Below are positions 54,559-63,086 of a stretch of DNA of 64,000 nt, one piece after another (the first letter of the stretch is position 1; each line of letters begins with the position of its first letter). This DNA comes from an uncultured Bulleidia sp. (lineage in GTDB: Bacteria > Bacillota_I > Bacilli_A > Erysipelotrichales > Erysipelotrichaceae). The translations under genes were made by a program, and so were the position numbers. The DNA lies in contig CAKVBD010000006.1 of assembly GCA_934725105.1 (NCBI GenBank), forward strand, positions 1-64,000, read 5' to 3'. The notes under the pieces were generated by a model. That model did no database searches, was not told the DNA's origin, and saw only the letters and a program-made list of their open reading frames with translations.

Positions 54559-55564
54559 TGATTCCTCCTAACTGATACAGTGACTGATACAATACTAGAT
54601 TCAAATCGTTGTATCGATTACATGCATCTTTTTCTTCTAATGCGATTCTTAAAATATCGCAACACATCTTCTTTTTTCCAAAAGAATTCTTTACTACATT
54701 CTGATACCAGAGTGGACCATCTATATTTTCTATAATGACATCATGTGCATATAGCATCAATAAGTCATAGAAACTAGACAAGATCAAAAGATTTTCTTTC
54801 TTGGAAGTATTTGCATCTTTTGCTTTACTAGACCAGTTTACTTCCCAGTCAACACTGATTTCTTTTCTCTTCATGCCTTCGCAATTCAGAAATTGCTTCA
54901 ACATACCACAGACATGTTCAAATAATACTGTATTTTTTTGACTGTCTATATCATACATATTCTTTAAATCAGACATATCTTTTACAATATGAGACATAAA
55001 ATATGCATCATCTTCATTTACACCTTCATGCATCAAATCATCAAAGTAATCTTTTGCACTTCTAGGCATAAATGGAAGTACAGTACATCTAGAGATAATC
55101 GTAGGTAACATACGATTTACATTGTCTGTCGTAAGAATCGCAGTTACACCACTTCCAGGTTCTTCTAAGAATTTCAACATGCTGTTTTGTGCAGAAATCG
55201 TTGCATTTTCTGCATTTTTGATGATATAGACTCTTTGCCCATTTTCTTCTAATGCTGTCTTAGAAAACTTTTCCTGAATTCCATCGATCATTTCCTTGGA
55301 AATAGATTCCTCTTTTCCATCCAAAATAATCATGTCGGCATATGTACCTTCTCTTACTCTTCTACAAGTATTACATTCTTCACATGCCAATCCTTTTTGT
55401 TTCTCACACAGAATACTTTGTGCAAGTAAAATAGCCGCCTCATACTTTGGTGTTCCATAAGGACCAGTAAAAAGATATGCACTTGATATACGATTTGTTT
55501 TACACGCATTATCCAGTGCACGATAAACGATTGGTTGTTGTTTTTCTAACAACTCTTTAATCAT
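54542..55564 (-). CDS. holB: DNA polymerase III delta' subunit
   Basis: A 340-residue clamp-loader subunit. The start QPIVYRALDNACKTNRISSAYLFTGPYGTPK is typical, with a non-catalytic P-loop (GPYGTPKYE) as normal for delta'. Four cysteines in CEKQKGLACEECNTCRRV form the zinc module; INKNAENATISAQNSMLKFLEEP-like sequence (IIKNAENATISAQNSML) and ISRCTVLPF follow. It loads the beta clamp at the replisome. AGGA lies before the ATG, and the gene overlaps tmk by 8 bp. Confidence 0.95.
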   Translation of the reverse strand: MIKELLEKQQPIVYRALDNACKTNRISSAYLFTGPYGTPKYEAAILLAQSILCEKQKGLACEECNTCRRVREGTYADMIILDGKEESISKEMIDGIQEKFSKTALEENGQRVYIIKNAENATISAQNSMLKFLEEPGSGVTAILTTDNVNRMLPTIISRCTVLPFMPRSAKDYFDDLMHEGVNEDDAYFMSHIVKDMSDLKNMYDIDSQKNTVLFEHVCGMLKQFLNCEGMKRKEISVDWEVNWSSKAKDANTSKKENLLILSSFYDLLMLYAHDVIIENIDGPLWYQNVVKNSFGKKKMCCDILRIALEEKDACNRYNDLNLVLYQSLYQLGGINDTNK

Positions 55565-56186
55565 CTAATAGTCCTTTCATAATGGAATAGCACTCATTGA
55601 TAACTTCTTCTAAGCTCTTAGAAGCATTCACAATGACCATTCTTTCTCTGTATTTTTCTACAACTGCTTCGTATCCGGCATGCACGAGATTATGGAAATC
55701 TTCACTTTCCTGATCCAAACGATCTAAAGAAGCACGATTTGCATTAATACGATCCAATCCAGTTTTAGCATCAATATCTAAATAAATCGTCTTGTCTGGG
55801 AGTTTTCCTTCAATTGCGAACATATTAATGGAATATACTTCATCAATGCCAATCTTTCTTCCATATCCTTGATATGCCAAAGAAGAATCCACAAAACGAT
55901 CTGAAACGATAGTAATGCCTTCTTCTAAAGCTGGTAATACTTTTTCTACTAAATGCTGACGACGTGCAGCTGCATAAAGCAATGCTTCACATCTAGGATC
56001 CATTTCTGTATTCTTTGGATCAAGAATGACATCACGAATCTGTTCAGCAATCTTAGAACCCCCTGGTTCTCTTGTGTATCTTACCTGATATCCTTCTTTT
56101 TGAAGTCTTTCAACAACAGCAGTAGACACTGTTGTTTTTCCACTTCCATCAGGTCCTTCAAATGTTATAAATAAACCTTTTTTCAT
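55557..56186 (-). CDS. tmk: Thymidylate kinase
   Basis: A 209-residue dTMP kinase. Walker A is FEGPDGSGKTTVST near residue 8, the DRY-type motif reads VSDRFVDSSLAYQGYG near residue 92, and TREPGGSKIAEQIRDVIL near residue 36 binds the nucleotide. The ORF runs to 56261, but the ATG at 56186 gives the family N-terminus. TATAAT (56194-56199) ends 7 bases before that ATG and there is no ribosome site, so this operon (tmk-holB-ricT-rsmI) appears to start with a leaderless cistron. Confidence 0.96.
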   Translation of the reverse strand: MKKGLFITFEGPDGSGKTTVSTAVVERLQKEGYQVRYTREPGGSKIAEQIRDVILDPKNTEMDPRCEALLYAAARRQHLVEKVLPALEEGITIVSDRFVDSSLAYQGYGRKIGIDEVYSINMFAIEGKLPDKTIYLDIDAKTGLDRINANRASLDRLDQESEDFHNLVHAGYEAVVEKYRERMVIVNASKSLEEVINECYSIMKGLLDD

Positions 56187-56223
56187 GCATTTCATTATAA
56201 CACAACAACCATTCGCTTCCCTA

Positions 56224-56258
56224 TCAAAAGAAGACGGTACTTTTCCATACCATCTTCT
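56224..56258 (-). terminator. Terminator after the AAA/DUF4143 gene
   Basis: On the minus strand an 11-bp stem (56248-56258 with 56229-56239, one G-U) is followed by four T, about 25 bp past the stop. Confidence 0.8.
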
Positions 56259-56281
56259 CATTATTTAAAACTAAATAGATT

Positions 56282-57595
56282 TTATATAAACATCACATCA
56301 TATATAGGTAAATAGAGAATATGATCTTTTTCATATACATTTGCATCATTTGATAAAATAATACCTTGATCAATTCTATACCCTTCCACTGCAAGCAGTT
56401 TAGTCATTGCTTTAAAAGAAAAGCTTTCTTTACCAGACTTCACTTCTATTGGAAGAACATTTAATTTTTCAAAATCATCTACTAGAAAATCCACTTCACC
56501 TATTTTTTTCCTATCGTAGTAATAATTCTTATATCCATGTGCGTATAATTCCTGTGCTACCACAGTTTCATACACTGCACCAAGGTTTACACCTGTACGT
56601 TGCTGTAAGATAGCATTCACATTATTTCTGTACAGTAAATATGTCAATAAACCAACGTCATTCATATATAGTTTTATCATTGATTTACTTGATGACTGAA
56701 TTAACGGAAACTTTGGCTCACTAATTGCCTTACAATCAATTGCGATTCCAGAGTTTAATAAGTATTCAAATTCTCCAGAGTAATTTTCTGCACGATCACC
56801 CTTTTTATTTTCTATTTTTGAATATTGAATTCTCTTGACCTTATTTTCTAAATTGGAAGGTAACATTTCATATATTTTTTTAATTTTCAATCTGTTTTTA
56901 TCATCATATTTTGTGGCATCTTCGCAATAATAAGAATATATGTCTTTCTGTATATCTTTAATTTTCATAACATTTTTTTCATTTACATATGTTTGAACCG
57001 CATCAGGTAATCCTCCAACGTATAAATACGCAAGAAAATAATCCATGATTGTTTTATGCATACCTTCAGTTAATGATTTTCTTTTTTCATAGCATGTTCG
57101 CATGTATGAAATTGCTTCTTCTCCAACGCCATTCGCAATCAAGAATTCTTCAAAATCCATTGGAAACATTTGCTTTTCTATCACAGATCCCATTGGCGTT
57201 AGTCCTTCTTTATTCAGCTCAACTCCTAATAAAGATCCAGAAACTATATATCTAAAACGATTATCTTCTCTTAATTGTTTCAACAAAGATCTAAATTGTG
57301 GATATTCTTGTATCTCGTCAATAAAGACTACAGTATCTTCCCTATTTCCCATCAAATCACCAAATGACATACTCATCTGAACATAGAATTCTTCCGGTGA
57401 ACGAACGTCTTGATATGTTTTATTATTTCTCTTGTCTGAATCAAAATTTATTTCAATGTAATTTTTAAAGTATTCTTTGCATTTTTTTCTAATAATATAA
57501 CTTTTTCCAATCTGTCGAGCTCCTTTAATACAAAGAACTTTTTGCTCATCAGATTTCAAATAATTCTCGATATAATCTTCTATTTTTCTATACAT
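56282..57595 (-). CDS. AAA ATPase with DUF4143 domain
   Basis: A 437-residue protein of the AAA_14/DUF4143 family, common and multi-copy in gut bacteria. The P-loop variant VLCIKGARQIGKSYIIRK is near residue 20, Walker B VVFIDEIQEYPQFR near residue 93, and sensor-like RYIVSGSLLG near residue 120. The C-terminal DUF4143 part has a PD-(D/E)XK-like core: YYDRKKIGEVDFLVDD and LPIEVKSGKESFS near residues 360-390. Its role is unknown; defence or toxin-like functions have been proposed. The ATG at 57595 has AAAGGTG upstream. A 33-bp tandem repeat precedes it, and terminators isolate it from its neighbours, so it looks like an acquired single-gene unit. Confidence 0.9.
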   Translation of the reverse strand: MYRKIEDYIENYLKSDEQKVLCIKGARQIGKSYIIRKKCKEYFKNYIEINFDSDKRNNKTYQDVRSPEEFYVQMSMSFGDLMGNREDTVVFIDEIQEYPQFRSLLKQLREDNRFRYIVSGSLLGVELNKEGLTPMGSVIEKQMFPMDFEEFLIANGVGEEAISYMRTCYEKRKSLTEGMHKTIMDYFLAYLYVGGLPDAVQTYVNEKNVMKIKDIQKDIYSYYCEDATKYDDKNRLKIKKIYEMLPSNLENKVKRIQYSKIENKKGDRAENYSGEFEYLLNSGIAIDCKAISEPKFPLIQSSSKSMIKLYMNDVGLLTYLLYRNNVNAILQQRTGVNLGAVYETVVAQELYAHGYKNYYYDRKKIGEVDFLVDDFEKLNVLPIEVKSGKESFSFKAMTKLLAVEGYRIDQGIILSNDANVYEKDHILYLPIYDVMFI

Positions 57596-57617
57596 ACATA
57601 TCACCTTTTACATTATT

Positions 57618-57698
57618 CTACACTTTTTCCAACTTTTTAGATATCAAAAACTACACTTTTTCCAACTTTTTAGATATCAAAAACTACACTTTTTCCAA
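57618..57698 (-). repeat. 33-bp tandem repeat, 2.5 copies, upstream of the AAA/DUF4143 gene
   Basis: Two identical 33-bp units (57618-57650 and 57651-57683) and 15 bases of a third (57684-57698) begin CTACACTTTTTCCAA. On the gene's strand each unit ends GTTGGAAAAAGTGTAG. The first copy abuts the presumed -10 TAGAAT (57615-57620), so they may be operator copies. Confidence 0.9.
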
Positions 57699-57705
57699 AA
57701 TAGTG

Positions 57706-57739
57706 AAAAAAAGCTATAGCAGAGATCATCCACTATAGC
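57706..57739 (-). terminator. Terminator after the coiled-coil exporter-partner gene
   Basis: On the minus strand GCTATAG pairs with CTATAGC around a 13-base loop, followed by seven T. Confidence 0.85.
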
Positions 57740-57751
57740 CTGTTTCTTCAA

Positions 57752-60040
57752 TTATTCACTTGTTTTTGTACGGAAGACATAACGTGTAGTTACATCCATA
57801 TCTGGATTATTACCAGCGTATTCTTTGTACTGCATGTTCATAGACTTAATATCATCCATGATTTCTTTTAACATTTCAACTTCATCAACAGATAGATCAA
57901 CCTTTTCTTTTAACTGATCCAATCCATCCTGTCTAAACTGTTTTTGACCATCAGCTAACTGTTGTGCACCATCGTTCAATGTAACGAATGCATCCTTGAG
58001 AGAATCAAGACCATCAGCCATCTGGTTAAAGGAATCACTCTGGTTAGCTACTGTCTGTGTACCTGTCTGTAAAGATGCCATACCTTCATTGAGTGCTTCA
58101 TTATTAGAAGCTAATTGAGAAGTTGCTGACTTCACTTTATCAATACCTGTCTTAGACTGTTCAGCAAGAGCCTGTACACCTGTATTGACTTGATCAATAC
58201 CAGCAGAAATCTTTTGAGAACCAGCAATCAATTGATCAAATCCAGCATCCATTGTACCTTTCATGTTAGCTAGAGCACCTAATTGACTTGTAGATCCAGA
58301 AAGCATTTCATTCATTCCTTCAAGTTTTTTTATTGCACCATCTACATCTGTACCAAGTCCTTGTAATGCACCTAAAGATGAATCAAGTGTTTTATTCATA
58401 CCATTTAATGATTCTGCTGTCTGTTGTAACTGTTCTGGTAAACCAGCAGAATTACCACTTAATGCCTGTGCCTGTGCAGCTAAAGTTGCTCTTTGTGTTT
58501 CAAGCGTTGCTTTAGAAGCATTTAAAGTTTCAGTTGCACCCGTGTTATCTTCTGGAACATTTTTAAGAGCTTCATCAATACTTTTGATAGAATTATCAAT
58601 TGCATTAATCGATGCTTGTAATGAATCCGCTGAGGATTTAACAAATGTAGTCATTACTGTCTTAAGTCCAGTTAATTTTTCTGTAGCTGTAGAAAGTGTA
58701 CCTTTTAATCCATTTAATGTATCTGCATCTCTTCCTAATGTTTCTTTCAAACCATTCAATGTTGAGATTGCTGTGTCTAACTGTGTCATCATTGTAGTTA
58801 CATTTTCAGAAGATAATCCAGCATCTACCTGTTGTTTCATATTCTGTAGACCAGCAGTTAATGCAGCTGCACCACCTGTTAATGAAGATTCAGGTTTACC
58901 TTCTTCTGTTGGTGTTGTCATACCAAGAGAAATCTGATTTGCTCCATCAGGAATTGCATATAATGCATTTACACCATCATTCAACTGACCAACACCATCT
59001 GTATATTGAGCTAATGCAGCCTTCAAGCGAAGAGCACCACTATTCAATGTCAATGCCCCGTTACTTAATGTACGAATATTTCCAGAAGAACTTGTTAATG
59101 GTTCAGATTCTGTAATTAACTGTTGTGTACCATCTGCTAGTTTCTGAGAACCATCAACTAACTGATCATCCGCATCCATTAACTTTGTAATGCCATTTGT
59201 TAAGTCTTCAATGGAGTCACCTTCATCAAGAATATCAGAAATATCTTCTTCATTAGACATACCCATCATAAGATTTAATTCATCACAATCCGTAACATCA
59301 CATTCAATATTGATATCATCACCAATACTCAACTGATCACTCACTTTAGAAAGGTCTGCAGATTCTAATGTATCCTTGAGTCCAGGAATAGCCGCAAATA
59401 CAAGCATCTGTTTAGAACCATCTGTAACGATCTTACCCTGATCACATGTTGCATTAGAGTAATGATCATTATTCAATGACAACATACCACCTGCAACATA
59501 GAATGGATGAATAATCACATTCTTGCCATTGATTGTCTTTGTTTCAGAATTAACATTTGTTAAATGAATATTGATCTTTAAATGACCACTCTTGCCCTTT
59601 AATTCTTCCTGAGATAATTGCTGACCATCTAATTCATAAGTAATCTGCATTGTTACTGGAAGCTGTTCTGTAGAATTACCCTGATAGTAAATATCATTAC
59701 TGTCACTATTCCAAGTATATTCACCATTGTTATCTTCAGGTACTTCATCTGTCTTAACATTCTTTACATCTGTTAAGTTCAGTTTTTCTTTTAAGTTTTT
59801 AATACCTGCATCATTATGCAGCCATCCAGATACAACGATATCTGAAAGAGAACCATCTCCATTCAATACAGCGTAAACTGTTTCTGTCTTCTTTGTAGAA
59901 GAAGTTGTCTGCTTGTCGCTAGATTCATTTGTTTTAGAAGTATTTTCTTCAGCGTATACAGTAACAGGAATAGAAGCAGTTGCCATCACTGCACTCAGTG
60001 CAACGCTACCTGTAACTTTTAAAATATGTTTTAGATTCAT
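57752..60040 (-). CDS. Secreted coiled-coil partner of the MMPL exporter
   Basis: A 762-residue extracellular protein with a signal peptide (MNLKHILKVTGSVALSAVMA...VYA). Residues about 50-250 are a beta-rich domain (VYAVLNGDGSLSDIVVSGWLHNDAG). Residues about 280-720 are a long series of heptad/11-mer repeats with recurring DG-x-x-Q-L and L-x-x-G patterns, like the YhgE/Pip extracellular coil. No C-terminal membrane helix or sortase signal is evident. It overlaps the exporter gene by 4 bp. Proteins of this kind accompany MMPL/RND exporters in Firmicutes and may form a periplasm-like adaptor or stalk through the wall; that role is inferred. Confidence 0.82.
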   Translation of the reverse strand: MNLKHILKVTGSVALSAVMATASIPVTVYAEENTSKTNESSDKQTTSSTKKTETVYAVLNGDGSLSDIVVSGWLHNDAGIKNLKEKLNLTDVKNVKTDEVPEDNNGEYTWNSDSNDIYYQGNSTEQLPVTMQITYELDGQQLSQEELKGKSGHLKINIHLTNVNSETKTINGKNVIIHPFYVAGGMLSLNNDHYSNATCDQGKIVTDGSKQMLVFAAIPGLKDTLESADLSKVSDQLSIGDDINIECDVTDCDELNLMMGMSNEEDISDILDEGDSIEDLTNGITKLMDADDQLVDGSQKLADGTQQLITESEPLTSSSGNIRTLSNGALTLNSGALRLKAALAQYTDGVGQLNDGVNALYAIPDGANQISLGMTTPTEEGKPESSLTGGAAALTAGLQNMKQQVDAGLSSENVTTMMTQLDTAISTLNGLKETLGRDADTLNGLKGTLSTATEKLTGLKTVMTTFVKSSADSLQASINAIDNSIKSIDEALKNVPEDNTGATETLNASKATLETQRATLAAQAQALSGNSAGLPEQLQQTAESLNGMNKTLDSSLGALQGLGTDVDGAIKKLEGMNEMLSGSTSQLGALANMKGTMDAGFDQLIAGSQKISAGIDQVNTGVQALAEQSKTGIDKVKSATSQLASNNEALNEGMASLQTGTQTVANQSDSFNQMADGLDSLKDAFVTLNDGAQQLADGQKQFRQDGLDQLKEKVDLSVDEVEMLKEIMDDIKSMNMQYKEYAGNNPDMDVTTRYVFRTKTSE

Positions 60041-62112
60041 AATTCAACTTTCCTTTCTTTTGGCCAGCCTTTTGTTGTCTTTTCAATAAATTTATGGAAG
60101 AAGATCAACAAGGATGGCAATACAAACAAGATACTAATGACTGAGATCAATGCACCACGTGCAAGCAATACAACAAGACTCTTGATCAAATCCATCTTTG
60201 CGAAGAATGAAACACCAATACATGCCGCAAAGAATGAGAAACCACTTGTCATAATAGAAATACTTGAACGCTTTGTCGCAATACGTGCTGCTTCTTTTAG
60301 ATCTTTTCCAGCTTCTAGCTCTTCTCTAAATCGTGTTGTTAATAAAATTGCGTAGTCAACCGTTGCACCTAATTGGATTGTTCCAATAACCATACTTGCG
60401 ATAAATGGCAATGTTGTCTTTGTGAAGAATGGAATACCCATGTTAATGGAAATCGCAAATTCAATTGTTAATACAAGAATGACTGGTAACGCAAATGATT
60501 TAAATGTTAATGCAACAATCAAGAAGATCAATGCTACGGACAATACATTTACAAATGCAAAGTCAACATTTGTTGTATTAATTAAGTCACGTGTCATGCT
60601 TCCTTCCCCACCAATTAATGCATTTGGATCATATTTATGAATAATTTCATCCATCTGATCTAACTGCTTGTTGAGTTCTGTTGTTGCTGATTTATAATCA
60701 CTGTTTACCACAAGAAGTTTGTGATCATCACTTTGACATACTTCTTTGACAATAGATGGCTTGAAGGAATCTGGAATACCAGGTCCCACAAATTCTTCGT
60801 AACTGATAATGTTATGAATACCATCGAGATCCTTGATTTCATTTGACATTTCTTGAATCTGGGATGTTGTTAAAGAATCATCTACGATCACAAAGTGTGT
60901 GGTTGTCATATCAAATTTATCTTTCAACTGATTCGTTCCGATAATACTTGCGAAGTCTTCAGGCATACCAGAAATTAAATCGTAGTATTGACTTGTATGA
61001 GACTGTGCATAAATAAACGGAATGAATACTAAGATAAATACAATTAAGATTTTCTTGTAATGCTTTGTTACAAATAATGGCTGATGCTTTAATTCATGAA
61101 TGATTGTCTTATGTGTATATTTCTCAATTGGCTTATCAAAGAACATCAATAAGCTTGGCAAGATAAATATCGTAGACAATACACCAAATACAACACCCTT
61201 TGCCATGACGATACCGATATCTCTACCTAATGTCAGCTGCATAACACATAGAGCTACGAAACCAGCAATTGTTGTAACAGATGAAGAAGTAATTGATGTA
61301 AATGTTGCCTGAATTGCTTTTGCCATTGCTTCTTCATTATCTAAATGTTTCTTTTCTTCTACATATCTATGTAATAGGAAGATGGAATAGTCCAGCGTAA
61401 CCGCAAGCTGTAATACGACTGCCAACGCCTTTGTAATGTAACTGATCTGTCCTAAGAAGATGTTTGTTCCAAAGTTATATACGATTGGGAAGACCATTCC
61501 AAGCATGAATACAACAGGCGCAACTGTACTTTCTAGCCCTAAGAACAATACAACCATACATAAGATAACTGCGATACCCGCATAGATTGGCGTATCATGT
61601 TCTGTCTGGTCTTTTGTATCTTCTGAGATTGCGGAAATACCGCCAAGGTAGCAATCTTCACTGGATAACTTTTTAATTTCAGAAATTGCATTCATTGTTC
61701 TAGTAGATGATGTTGGTTCTTCGAATGTAACAATCATCATTGTACTATCACCAGAATAAAGCATTTTTTGAATGTTATCTGGAATTGCTTCCTTTGGAAT
61801 TGTGATGTCCATGACATCATCTCTCCAAATACATTTTTCAACACCATCGATCTTGTTGATTTTTTCTTTGATCTCTGCTGCTTCGTGCTCGGTTTTGTTA
61901 TTCAAGACGAGGAAATCTACACTGGAAAGGTTAAATTCATCTCCAAGTATATCCTGCGCTTTCATTGATTCCGAACTGGCTGGTAAATATGACAATAGGT
62001 CATAATTTATGTCTGTCTTCAAATATCCGTATACACTTGGAATCAACAATAGTATTGCGACTACCAAGATAACATTACGGAATTTAACGATCCATTTTGA
62101 CAGTTTTTCCAT
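60037..62112 (-). CDS. MMPL/RND family exporter
   Basis: A 691-residue membrane protein with the two-fold RND fold: helix 1 (FRNVILVVAILLLIPSVYGY), a large outside loop (residues 30-165), helices 2-6, and the same again from residue 340. The second half includes LGATVDYAILLTTRFREE, and the first half has the equivalent LAVTLDYSIFLLHRYVEE; these are the MMPL signatures with the proton-relay Asp-Tyr. It likely exports lipids, siderophores or hydrophobic drugs. Promoter TTGACT-N16-TATACT lies at 62156-62183. A divergent TetR gene is the likely repressor. Confidence 0.93.
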   Translation of the reverse strand: MEKLSKWIVKFRNVILVVAILLLIPSVYGYLKTDINYDLLSYLPASSESMKAQDILGDEFNLSSVDFLVLNNKTEHEAAEIKEKINKIDGVEKCIWRDDVMDITIPKEAIPDNIQKMLYSGDSTMMIVTFEEPTSSTRTMNAISEIKKLSSEDCYLGGISAISEDTKDQTEHDTPIYAGIAVILCMVVLFLGLESTVAPVVFMLGMVFPIVYNFGTNIFLGQISYITKALAVVLQLAVTLDYSIFLLHRYVEEKKHLDNEEAMAKAIQATFTSITSSSVTTIAGFVALCVMQLTLGRDIGIVMAKGVVFGVLSTIFILPSLLMFFDKPIEKYTHKTIIHELKHQPLFVTKHYKKILIVFILVFIPFIYAQSHTSQYYDLISGMPEDFASIIGTNQLKDKFDMTTTHFVIVDDSLTTSQIQEMSNEIKDLDGIHNIISYEEFVGPGIPDSFKPSIVKEVCQSDDHKLLVVNSDYKSATTELNKQLDQMDEIIHKYDPNALIGGEGSMTRDLINTTNVDFAFVNVLSVALIFLIVALTFKSFALPVILVLTIEFAISINMGIPFFTKTTLPFIASMVIGTIQLGATVDYAILLTTRFREELEAGKDLKEAARIATKRSSISIMTSGFSFFAACIGVSFFAKMDLIKSLVVLLARGALISVISILFVLPSLLIFFHKFIEKTTKGWPKERKVEL

Positions 62113-62155
62113 ATGAATCCCACTTTTTTAATCCTTTCTTTTTACTACGCTGAAA

Positions 62156-62183
62156 AGTATATTGCAAAATGACCATAAGTCAA
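62156..62183 (-). promoter_or_regulatory. Promoter of the MMPL exporter operon
   Basis: On the minus strand -35 TTGACT (62178-62183), a 16-bp spacer and -10 TATACT (62156-62161) lie 44 bp before the exporter ATG. Confidence 0.7.
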
Positions 62184-62261
62184 TATTTTATGTGCTCTAA
62201 TATATACAAATGGCTTAAAGTGTAAAAAAACTAGGCACGAAGTCATTTTTAGATGCAAATT

Positions 62262-62281
62262 TAGACGTTTGTGTCTATAAT
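62262..62281. promoter_or_regulatory. TetR promoter with overlapping operator-like palindrome
   Basis: TAGAC-N6-GTCTA (62262-62277) overlaps the -10 TATAAT (62276-62281), which ends 6 bases before the tetR ATG. This is a fitting site for autorepression by the TetR protein. Confidence 0.55.
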
Positions 62282-62287
62282 GAAAGC

Positions 62288-62905
62288 ATGAAAAGTAAAG
62301 TTCTCGAAAACAAAAAGAAAAAGAAAGAAAGCCTATTAAATTCAGCATTTGAGTTATTAACACAAAAAGATATCACTGAAGTATCTGTCAGTGATATTGT
62401 TAGTATGTCTAACCTTGCGAAAGGAACTTTCTATCTTTACTTTAAAGATAAATATCATATTCGAGATGTATTGATTCAACAGGAATCTGAACATCTATTT
62501 AAAGATGCTTTAGATGAACTCAATAAAAATGACATTCGAAACTTTGAAGATGCAATTATATTTGTCATCAATCATGTATTGATTGACTTAGAAAACAATC
62601 AAAGCATTCTTCGATTCATTCAAAGAAACTTATCGATTGGCGTATTCCAGACAACTTTGAAGAATGCCATTACTGAAGATACATTCTCTATCATCGATGA
62701 CTTCACAAAGAGAGCTCTAGAAGCTGGTTACCATTATGATAATCCTCATACAATTCTATATATGATCATAGAATTAGCAGGAAGTACTTGTTACGATGCA
62801 ATATTACACAATATTCCTCTGCCAATTGAAGAATATAAACCATATCTGTTCAATGCCATTCGTGCAATCCTGCACTCATCAAATACAGCAATGAAAGATG
62901 CCTAA
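62288..62905 (+). CDS. TetR/AcrR family transcriptional regulator
   Basis: A 205-residue repressor. The N-terminal helix-turn-helix reads LLNSAFELLTQKDITEVSVSDIVSMSNLAKGTFYLYFKDKYHIRDVLI (residues 16-64), the rest is the helical ligand domain. It is divergent from the MMPL operon, 175 bp apart, and so is its probable local regulator, relieving repression when the exported compound binds. There is no ribosome site before the ATG; TATAAT ends 6 bases upstream, giving a predicted leaderless mRNA. Confidence 0.93.
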   Translation: MKSKVLENKKKKKESLLNSAFELLTQKDITEVSVSDIVSMSNLAKGTFYLYFKDKYHIRDVLIQQESEHLFKDALDELNKNDIRNFEDAIIFVINHVLIDLENNQSILRFIQRNLSIGVFQTTLKNAITEDTFSIIDDFTKRALEAGYHYDNPHTILYMIIELAGSTCYDAILHNIPLPIEEYKPYLFNAIRAILHSSNTAMKDA

Positions 62906-62934
62906 AAAAAGGGGCTGTAACAGTTGAAACAGCT

Positions 62935-62979
62935 CAAAAAAGAGGAAAAACTCTTAAATTGGAGAATTTCCTCTTTTTT
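62935..62979 (+). terminator. Terminator after the tetR gene
   Basis: AAAAAGAGGAAA pairs with TTTCCTCTTTTT around a loop of about 18 bases and ends in T. A smaller stem GCTGT/ACAGC lies just before it. Confidence 0.8.
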
Positions 62980-63051
62980 AGTGTGGATAAGTTAAAACTT
63001 CAAAAAAGTTTTCCACTGAATATGTGAAATTATGCTTATTTATGCTGAAAT

Positions 63052-63080
63052 ATTAACTTCGATGTAAATGATACTATAAT
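63052..63080 (+). promoter_or_regulatory. Promoter of the truncated MATE gene
   Basis: TTAACT (63052-63057), a 17-bp spacer and TATAAT (63075-63080) lie directly before the ATG at 63087, with only six bases between. Confidence 0.7.
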
Positions 63081-63086
63081 ATATTT

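Noticed and set aside
57618..57698. Tandem repeats considered as a CRISPR remnant
   Set aside because: The units are directly adjacent with no unique spacers and there are no cas genes.
62982..62990. Perfect DnaA-box 9-mer TGTGGATAA followed by TTTTCCAC on the other side of a short hairpin
   Set aside because: A single box without a cluster, AT-rich unwinding element or dnaA/dnaN neighbours is expected by chance in AT-rich DNA; not called an origin.
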